From Legionella cincinnatiensis (lineage in GTDB: Bacteria; Pseudomonadota; Gammaproteobacteria; Legionellales; Legionellaceae), in contig NZ_UGNX01000001.1 of the NCBI RefSeq assembly GCF_900452415.1, positions 1 through 64,000 of the forward strand: DNA of 64,000 nucleotides, in the 5' to 3' direction. The notes below the pieces were generated by a model. It was given only the letters and a program-made list of their open reading frames with translations. It ran no database searches and was not told the origin of the DNA. The number at the start of each line of letters is the position of its first letter. The stretch's first letter is position 1. The position numbers and the translations under genes were made by a program. This document shows, piece by piece, positions 58,424 through 64,000 of this stretch.

Positions 58424-59065
58424 CTATATATAATAACTGCTTTTAGTCATTAATTTAGATACAATATGCATTAAGAGTTTGATAACATAGGGTAATTCTA
58501 TAGCCCCAGACTCCATAGCAAGGGTTGCGTGCTGTTCTTCATCCTCTTTCATCTTAGTTAACAAGGAATGTGATTTTTTATCCTTTGCTGGTAGTTTTTG
58601 TAAATGTCGGAGCAAATGGGCAGAGACTTGTCGCTCCGTCTCCATCACAAACCCTAAGCTAACTCTATCTCCAGCTAACCCAGCAAGAGCTCCTAATATA
58701 AAAGAACCACCATACCATAAAGGGTTGAGGAGGCTTGTTTTGGAGCCTAATTCAGTTAATCGTTCTTCACACCAGGCTAAATGATCAATTTCTTCAGCAG
58801 CTGCATCACTCATCTGCTTTTTAATATGGGTTAATTGCGCTGTTAAGGCTTGGCCTTGGTAAAGGGCTTGCGCACAAACTTCTCCGGCGTGATTGACTCG
58901 CATTAATCCCGAGATATGTTTTTTTTCTTGGGGAGAGAGTGATGCCTCAGGAAGATCTTTGGCGGGTGAATGACGTGTTCCTATGCGCTGAGTGGGAGGA
59001 AATAAAGTGCGCAAAGTATTGTCTATTTTGTCTATTAATGCATCTATAGTATTTGTTTTGCGCAT
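58424..59065 (-). CDS. coq7: 2-polyprenyl-3-methyl-6-methoxy-1,4-benzoquinone monooxygenase
   Basis: Coq7 carries out a ubiquinone ring hydroxylation. The 213-residue protein has the di-iron motifs: MRVNHAGEVCAQALYQGQ (E..H region), EEIDHLAWCEERL, and EEQHATLAMESGA. It is the type that replaces UbiF in many gammaproteobacteria. It sits between argD and pit on the minus strand, with short gaps. Confidence 0.92.
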   Translation of the reverse strand: MRKTNTIDALIDKIDNTLRTLFPPTQRIGTRHSPAKDLPEASLSPQEKKHISGLMRVNHAGEVCAQALYQGQALTAQLTHIKKQMSDAAAEEIDHLAWCEERLTELGSKTSLLNPLWYGGSFILGALAGLAGDRVSLGFVMETERQVSAHLLRHLQKLPAKDKKSHSLLTKMKEDEEQHATLAMESGAIELPYVIKLLMHIVSKLMTKSSYYI

Positions 59066-59086
59066 AGTGATTTCGTGGCTGCTCTT

Positions 59087-60256
59087 TTATAATTGAGTAA
59101 ATTGATTAATCGTTAAGGTTAATCGATTAACTAATTCATTGATTTCATCCTCATTAATAATCAACGGTGGCAATAATCGTACAACAGTATCTGCAGTGAT
59201 ATTAAAGAGTACTCCATTAGCAAGCCCTTGCAGACGCATGTCATTGGCTGGCCTATCTAGTTCAATACCTAGCATATATCCTTTACCACGAATTGCTTTA
59301 ACATTCGGATGTTCACCAAGATTTTTGATTAATTTTTCCATTAATAGCGCACTGTTTTTTGTGACTTTTTCGCAAATTTTATCCCGTTCAATGACTTCTA
59401 ATACTGTTAAAGCAGTCGCACACGCTAAAGGATTGCCGCCGAAGGTTGAACCATGGTTTCCAGGTTTAAATAAATCCTTCGCTTTTTTGCTGATGAGACA
59501 AGCTCCGATTGGAACGCCATTTCCTAAACCTTTGGCTGTAGTAAGAACATCAGGCTGAATGTCATAATGCATACAGGCAAATAATTTTCCAGTACGACCG
59601 TTTCCAGTTTGGATTTCATCTAAAATAAGCATCCAATCATGTTGTTCACAAAGTTTGGCAACCGAACGAAGATAACTTTCCTCTGCTGCATAGATACCAC
59701 CTTCGCCTTGGATAGGCTCAAGCATCACAGCGACGACATCTTCTCTATTGGCGGCAATAGTATGGATGGCATCCAAGTCATTAAAAGGAGCACGAATAAA
59801 TCCAGGAACCAAAGGTTCAAATCCTGCTTGTACCTTACGACTCCCTGATGCAGTTAATGTCGCCATAGTACGGCCATGAAAAGCTTTTTCCATCACAATG
59901 ATTGATGGTGTTTCAATTCCTTTTTTGTGACCAAAAAGGCGAGTTAATTTAATTGCTGCTTCATTCACTTCAGCACCTGAATTGGCGAAAAAAACCTGCT
60001 CCATGCCAGTCATGGCTGTCAGTTTTTCCGCGAGTAATTCTTGTTGCTTAATGTGAAAGGTATTCGAGGTGTGAATCAGCTTAGCTGCTTGTTGTTGTAT
60101 CGTTTTTGTGACATCAGGGTGGGCATGTCCTAGCCCACAAACAGCTATCCCGCTTAAGCCATCAAGATAAGCTTTTCCTTGTTCATCATACAACCAAACT
60201 CCTTCTCCATGTGTGAACGTTATTGGCATGGGATTGTAACTTGTGATTAAAGCCAT
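59087..60256 (-). CDS. argD: Acetylornithine/succinyldiaminopimelate-type aminotransferase
   Basis: A PLP-dependent class III aminotransferase of 389 residues. Motifs are YLDGLSGIAVCGLGHAHP, FFANSGAEVNEAAIKL, the LILDEIQTGNGRTGKLFA segment, and the PLP-lysine region TTAKGLGNGVPIGA. It probably acts in arginine (and perhaps lysine) biosynthesis as ArgD. Legionella species are often arginine auxotrophs, so the physiological role could differ, including putrescine or GABA-type transamination. It is the first of argD-coq7-pit on the minus strand. Confidence 0.85.
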   Translation of the reverse strand: MALITSYNPMPITFTHGEGVWLYDEQGKAYLDGLSGIAVCGLGHAHPDVTKTIQQQAAKLIHTSNTFHIKQQELLAEKLTAMTGMEQVFFANSGAEVNEAAIKLTRLFGHKKGIETPSIIVMEKAFHGRTMATLTASGSRKVQAGFEPLVPGFIRAPFNDLDAIHTIAANREDVVAVMLEPIQGEGGIYAAEESYLRSVAKLCEQHDWMLILDEIQTGNGRTGKLFACMHYDIQPDVLTTAKGLGNGVPIGACLISKKAKDLFKPGNHGSTFGGNPLACATALTVLEVIERDKICEKVTKNSALLMEKLIKNLGEHPNVKAIRGKGYMLGIELDRPANDMRLQGLANGVLFNITADTVVRLLPPLIINEDEINELVNRLTLTINQFTQL

Positions 60257-60393
60257 AATGTTTTCCTTTAAAACTTAAGGATTTCCATTTTAAATATTTT
60301 TTTCTTATTTTTATGGAAGAGCTAATGATAGCTCACATTATAGCCACAACTTTCTTTCCTGCGCTATATGGGAATAAAAATTCTATAGGTAAT

Positions 60394-60434
60394 TTTTAGC
60401 AAGGTTTGTTGCATTTTAGACCTTCCACTGTTGG
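60394..60434 (+). repeat. Dispersed intergenic repeat, copy 2
   Basis: TTTTTAGCAAGGTTTGTTGC followed by a degraded hairpin, ACCTTCCACTGTTGGAAAGGTGA. It matches the repeat at 11924-11973 except for a few substitutions. Between this copy and the next lies a hairpin of the form CCCCCT...AGGGGG (60460-60482). Confidence 0.55.
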
Positions 60435-60510
60435 AAAGGTGACGGTTGAGAAAGTGTCCCCCTCTGTGCAACAGCAGGGGGTCTATTAAAGGTATGCTGT
60501 AAGATGAGGT

Positions 60511-60549
60511 TTCTAGCAAATTTATTGCTTTAGACCTTCCGCTTTTGCG
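60511..60549 (+). repeat. Dispersed intergenic repeat, copy 3 (truncated)
   Basis: TTCTAGCAAATTTATTGC followed by TTTAGACCTTCCGCTTTTGCG, cut before the closing arm of the hairpin. The text up to the cut matches the copy at 11924-11973. The 360-base gap between argD and sodB (60257-60617) otherwise holds no gene. Confidence 0.55.
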
Positions 60550-60617
60550 TATAGGCGTCAATTTTTCTTAAGTGGGCGCCATTAGCAATTCTTTTTTATG
60601 ACCGTGTAAAAAGGATA

Positions 60618-61196
60618 CTACTTCATGTTGTCAGCGACAAAATCCCAGTTCACTAAATTCCAAAATGCCGTCACATAATCGGGTCGAGCATTACGGTAAT
60701 CAATATAGTAGGCGTGCTCCCATACATCACAAGTCAATAGTGCAGTTAATCCCTCGGTCATTGGGGTGCCTGCATTACTGGTGCTAGTTAGTTTTAACTC
60801 CCCAGTATTGTCTTGAACAAGCCATGCCCAACCCGAGCCAAAAGTTGTAATGGCGGTTTGTGTAAATTTTTCTTTAAATGAATCAAAAGAGCCAAAATAT
60901 TTATTAATGGCTTCAGCAAGTTTTCCTTGGGGTTCGCCACCACCATTTGGGCTTAGGCAATGCCAATAAAAAGTATGATTCCATACTTGTGCTGCATTAT
61001 TAAATATCCCTCCTTTTGATTTTTTAATAATTTCTTCTAACTTCATGGATTCAAATTCAGTACCTGAAATTAGTTTATTTAAGTTAGTCACGTAGGCTTG
61101 ATGATGTTTACCATAATGGTATTCGAGAGTTTCACTAGAAATATGTGGTTCTAACGCATTTTTTGCGTAGGGTAATTCAGGCAGTGTAAAGGTCAT
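60618..61196 (-). CDS. sodB: Iron superoxide dismutase
   Basis: Converts superoxide to hydrogen peroxide and oxygen in the cytoplasm. The 192-residue protein has metal ligands in [22 protein letters not shown] and [13 protein letters not shown], and GSGWAWLV near 122. The length and the N-terminal FTLPELPYA fit the iron form. A monothiol glutaredoxin and a peroxiredoxin lie next to it, forming an oxidative-stress group. Divergent from grxD. Confidence 0.94.
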   Translation of the reverse strand: MTFTLPELPYAKNALEPHISSETLEYHYGKHHQAYVTNLNKLISGTEFESMKLEEIIKKSKGGIFNNAAQVWNHTFYWHCLSPNGGGEPQGKLAEAINKYFGSFDSFKEKFTQTAITTFGSGWAWLVQDNTGELKLTSTSNAGTPMTEGLTALLTCDVWEHAYYIDYRNARPDYVTAFWNLVNWDFVADNMK

Positions 61197-61485
61197 CCTA
61201 ATCTCCTAATTTATTATTCTGCGCTAAGTTTAGCAGGTAGATGGTGATATTCAATGAAGATTATCCCTAATTAAGAAAAAAGCTTTTTTAATCGCGTACA
61301 AAGATTTACTTTATTGCACTATACTTTGATAATTTATTTTTGGTTGTAGAGAAGAGCAAATCGGGTATTGGTTGGCTTTTGGTCAAAGATCTGTTAAGCT
61401 AACGTGCCAAAATATTATTGATATGAGCTTGACAGATTTTCGCAATAATGACTGTCATTAAATTTATTACTTATAAGGTGTGTGA

Positions 61486-61803
61486 GTGGATACTTTAGAA
61501 AAAATTAAAAAGCAAATAACAGAAAACGCTATTTTGCTTTATATGAAAGGTACACCGAAAATACCTCAATGCGGATTTTCTGCACGTGCAGTTCAATGTA
61601 TCGAGGCGTGTGGTGTTGATTTTGCGTATGTAGATATTCTTGCTAATCCTGATATTCGCCAAACGTTACCTCAGTTCTCTGATTGGCCTACCTTTCCACA
61701 GCTTTATATCAAAGGAGAATTGATAGGTGGTTCTGATATTATTGCTGAGTTATTTCAACAAGGTGAATTAGAAACCATGCTGCGTGACGCAATTGCTGCA
61801 TAA
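61486..61803 (+). CDS. grxD: Monothiol glutaredoxin Grx4
   Basis: A 105-residue CGFS glutaredoxin that transfers Fe-S clusters. The active site is in PQCGFSARAV with Cys29, and the glutathione-binding segment is WPTFPQLYIKGELIGGSDI. The start is GTG 61486, eight bases after AAGG. The upstream region holds an inverted TGACAG...CTGTCA pair (about 61431-61456) that could be an operator, though this is speculative. Confidence 0.93.
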   Translation: MDTLEKIKKQITENAILLYMKGTPKIPQCGFSARAVQCIEACGVDFAYVDILANPDIRQTLPQFSDWPTFPQLYIKGELIGGSDIIAELFQQGELETMLRDAIAA

Positions 61804-61977
61804 TATAGGTTTTATTGACAATTCGTTAGATTGAGCCAAAATAATGTGGCTTAGAGTACCAAAGCATCGTTTATATACAAAGCATGCGAATGTTGGTGCC
61901 CCATTTTTGCTAAGATATTAGAATGGTCAACAGGCTCTAAAGAGACATACATAATTATAATTAATGGAGATCATAGA

Positions 61978-62583
61978 ATGAGTGTATTAGTGGGAAGAAA
62001 AGCTCCTGATTTTACTGTGGCTGCTGTTTTAGCAAATGGTGAAATCGTGGATAAATTTAATTTACACGAGCATTTGAAAGGTAAATATGGTCTTGTGTTT
62101 TTTTATCCTTTGGATTTTACCTTTGTATGTCCTTCTGAGCTGATTGCTTTAGATCATCGCATTGATGAGTTTAAAAGCCGTAATGTCGAGGTGGTTACTG
62201 TTTCTATTGATTCACACTTTACGCATAATGCATATAGAAATACTCCAGTGAATAAAGGGGGTATTGGTTCTGTTCGTTATACAATGGCTGCAGACATAAC
62301 GCATAGTATTTGTCAGTCTTATGGAGTAGAGCATCCTGCTGCAGGCGTTTCTTTCCGTGGAGCATTTATTATTGATACCAATGGTATCGTCCGCTCACAA
62401 ATTGTCAATGATTTACCCATAGGCCGTAACATCGATGAAATTCTAAGAATCATTGATGCCGTACAGCACTTTGAAGAAAACGGTGAAGTTTGCCCTGCCG
62501 GATGGCAAAAAGGAAAAGCAGGCATGACCGCTTCTACAGAGGGTGTTGCTGCATATTTATCAGAGCATTCTGATTCATTATAA
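61978..62583 (+). CDS. 2-Cys peroxiredoxin
   Basis: A 201-residue AhpC/Prx1-type peroxidase. The peroxidatic Cys51 is in DFTFVCPSEL and the resolving Cys172 is in GEVCPAGW; it detoxifies peroxides. The start has GGAG upstream. It lies beside grxD and sodB, which fits a shared oxidative-defence role. Legionella has two AhpC-type enzymes; which one this is cannot be told here. Confidence 0.93.
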   Translation: MSVLVGRKAPDFTVAAVLANGEIVDKFNLHEHLKGKYGLVFFYPLDFTFVCPSELIALDHRIDEFKSRNVEVVTVSIDSHFTHNAYRNTPVNKGGIGSVRYTMAADITHSICQSYGVEHPAAGVSFRGAFIIDTNGIVRSQIVNDLPIGRNIDEILRIIDAVQHFEENGEVCPAGWQKGKAGMTASTEGVAAYLSEHSDSL

Positions 62584-62623
62584 AATTTGTAGCCTGAGTT
62601 GCATGTTGATTGGCTCAGGCTGT

Positions 62624-63247
62624 CTATTTTTTTTGTCTTGTCTGCCACAAGTTTGTCATATGGCAAAATAGATCTGCTGTTTTCTCTGCATCATAAATTG
62701 CTGAATGAGCTTCTTGGGCATCAAATGGAATACCGGCTGCCTGAGCTGCTTTGGCTAATACGGTTTGTCCGTAAATAAAACCTCCTAAGGTTGCTGTATC
62801 AAAGCAAGTAAACGCATGAAATGGGGATTTAACTCCAGTTCTCTTTATGGCCTCCTTTATAAACAGCAAATCAAACCATGCATTGTGACCCACTAAAACA
62901 GCGCGTTGGCACTGAAATGTTTTGATTGCGGCAAAAATCGGATGGAATAAATTTTCTAGAGCAGTTTTTTCATCTAATGCAAAGCGTAATGGTTGATAGG
63001 GATCAATTTGATTAAACTCAAGTGATTTTGGATCGAGTTCCGAACCAGGAAAAGGCAAAATATGCTCAAAATGGCTCTTTCCTCGATAAAGTTTACCTTG
63101 ATCATCCATTAGAATTAGTACGATGCACATTTCTAATAATGCATTTTTTTGTGGATCAACGCCAGCAGTTTCAACATCAACAACTACAGGTAAAAAGCCA
63201 CGAAATCGTTCTTTTATATGCATGCCAAATAAAGGATTATGATTCAT
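62624..63247 (-). CDS. rnt: Ribonuclease T
   Basis: RNase T is a DEDD 3'-5' exonuclease that trims tRNA and other stable RNA 3' ends. The 207-residue protein has exonuclease motif I in VVVDVETAGVDPQKNALLEM, motif II in VLVGHNAWFDLLF, and the final motif in AHSAIYDAEKTADLF. The start overlaps the stop of pyrC by 11 bases on the same strand, so the two genes are coupled. Confidence 0.93.
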   Translation of the reverse strand: MNHNPLFGMHIKERFRGFLPVVVDVETAGVDPQKNALLEMCIVLILMDDQGKLYRGKSHFEHILPFPGSELDPKSLEFNQIDPYQPLRFALDEKTALENLFHPIFAAIKTFQCQRAVLVGHNAWFDLLFIKEAIKRTGVKSPFHAFTCFDTATLGGFIYGQTVLAKAAQAAGIPFDAQEAHSAIYDAEKTADLFCHMTNLWQTRQKK

Positions 63248-64000
63248 GGATACTCCATTGAATCGTTTCTCCAGCTGCTATAGGAACAACTTGATACACG
63301 CCTAAAGGTAAATAGTCGGGTACTATTTGCGGTGATTTAACTAATTCAATGTGTTGCTGATTAATAGGTAATTGGTAAAATTCAGCGCCAAAATGACTTA
63401 GAAAGTGATTCAATTGGTTTAATTGGTTTAATTCATCAAACACTTGTGCATATAAAGCTAAGGCAAATGGGGCTGAATAAATTCCAGCACATCCGCAGGC
63501 ATTCTCTTTCGTGTGTACACTGTGAGGTGCGCTATCTGTGCCAGCAAAAAATTTAGGGTTTCCACTACAAGCGGCAAGCTGTAATGCTTTTTGATCCTTT
63601 TCATGTTTTAAAATGGGCAAGCAATAATAATGTGGCCTAAGTCCACCTGCAAGTAACTGATTACGATTATATAACAAATGATGTGGGGTAATTGTAGCCG
63701 ATACCGTTTTTGGCGCTTGCAGCACATATTCTACGGCAGTTTGGGTAGAGATATGTTCAAATACTATTCTCAGTTTAGGAAAATTGCTGACTATAGGTTT
63801 TAAATATTCATCTATAAATAAAGATTCTCGCGCAAAGATATCACTATGAGTTACTTCGCCATGAATTTGCAGTACTAAGTTATTGCTTTGTAATACTTCA
63901 AAAAGAGGATAAAGTTCAGTAAGTGATTTAGCCCCAGCTTCAGAATTCGTTGTCGCCCCCGCGGGGTAGAGCTTTGCTCCTAAAATATAAGGTATGTGTG
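63237..64000 (-). CDS. pyrC: Dihydroorotase, partial at window end
   Basis: PyrC closes carbamoyl-aspartate to dihydroorotate in pyrimidine synthesis. The frame is open from the window edge, so about 254 C-terminal residues are seen and the N-terminus lies beyond 64000. The visible part includes ILGAKLYPAGATTNSEAG, VLQIHGEVTHSDIFARE, RIVFEHISTQTAVEYV, ATITPHHLLYNRNQLLAGGL and FAGTDSAPH, all matching the E. coli-type enzyme. It overlaps rnt by 11 bases. The GTG within EYV at about 63725 is an internal codon, not the start. Confidence 0.95.
   Translation of the reverse strand, partial: HIPYILGAKLYPAGATTNSEAGAKSLTELYPLFEVLQSNNLVLQIHGEVTHSDIFARESLFIDEYLKPIVSNFPKLRIVFEHISTQTAVEYVLQAPKTVSATITPHHLLYNRNQLLAGGLRPHYYCLPILKHEKDQKALQLAACSGNPKFFAGTDSAPHSVHTKENACGCAGIYSAPFALALYAQVFDELNQLNQLNHFLSHFGAEFYQLPINQQHIELVKSPQIVPDYLPLGVYQVVPIAAGETIQWSIHES

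Noticed and set aside
60364..60561. 65-residue minus-strand frame between argD and sodB
   Set aside because: It runs through the hairpin repeats and has no ribosome binding site or recognisable domain.

Overview
The window looks like a replication-origin-proximal stretch of a Legionella chromosome. It opens exactly at the GTG start of dnaA and runs dnaA-dnaN-recF-gyrB. It then carries a polyamine operon (aguB-speA-aguA), a RavA-like gene, hfq and hflX, an order I recall from the start of L. pneumophila genomes. The AT-rich composition, an IcmD/DotP-like protein, an F-box protein, a eukaryotic-type kinase with ankyrin-like repeats and a PagP/Rcp homologue also fit Legionella. The species cannot be named from the sequence alone.

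Layout. 1-6344: replication genes, with two perfect 16-bp parS sites (one inside recF, one between recF and gyrB). 6345-12540: a uridine-kinase-like gene, a periplasmic formamidase/secreted protein/OprB-porin group, and an orphan IcmD-like gene, separated by long gaps with decayed ORFs and hairpin repeats. 12817-19581: arginine-to-putrescine operon, RavA-like gene, hfq, hflX. 19592-24689: coiled-coil and unrecognised proteins, a thioredoxin-like protein, thymidine kinase and a kinase-like phosphotransferase. 24911-33658: a broken IS982-family transposase, an F-box protein, a serine-hydrolase-like protein, a two-component system, pirin and an unrecognised two-gene unit. 33807-50965: exported proteins (S28 peptidase, SPOR/beta-barrel protein, thaumatin-like protein, M4 metalloprotease, beta-barrel protein, GH18 chitinase-like protein, RCC1-repeat protein), interrupted by a deleted F-box paralogue, a 129-bp MITE with target-site duplications, a TauE-type permease and darP-rlmL. 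50966-52500: decayed mobile-element genes. 52501-64000: Mpo1-like protein, PagP, amino-acid permease, kinase-ankyrin protein, then housekeeping genes (pit, coq7, argD, sodB, grxD, peroxiredoxin, rnt, partial pyrC).

How the genes work together. AguB, SpeA and AguA form the complete agmatine route to putrescine. The exported proteins look like an extracellular degradation and adhesion set, probably using Sec and then type II secretion. Three of them (thaumatin-like, GH18, RCC1) begin with what looks like the same cysteine-containing Ig-like module, so one N-terminal unit appears fused to three different C-terminal domains. The F-box protein, kinase-ankyrin protein, RavA-like protein and several unknown soluble proteins are candidate Dot/Icm substrates.

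The most notable signals are: (1) the MITE at 42471-42599, whose 16-bp terminal repeat matches the end of the broken IS982 copy 17 kb away; (2) the shared N-terminal module; (3) an F-box gene and a partial paralogue that has lost the F-box; (4) the orphan IcmD paralogue; (5) the paired parS sites. No tRNA, rRNA, CRISPR array or intact prophage was seen.
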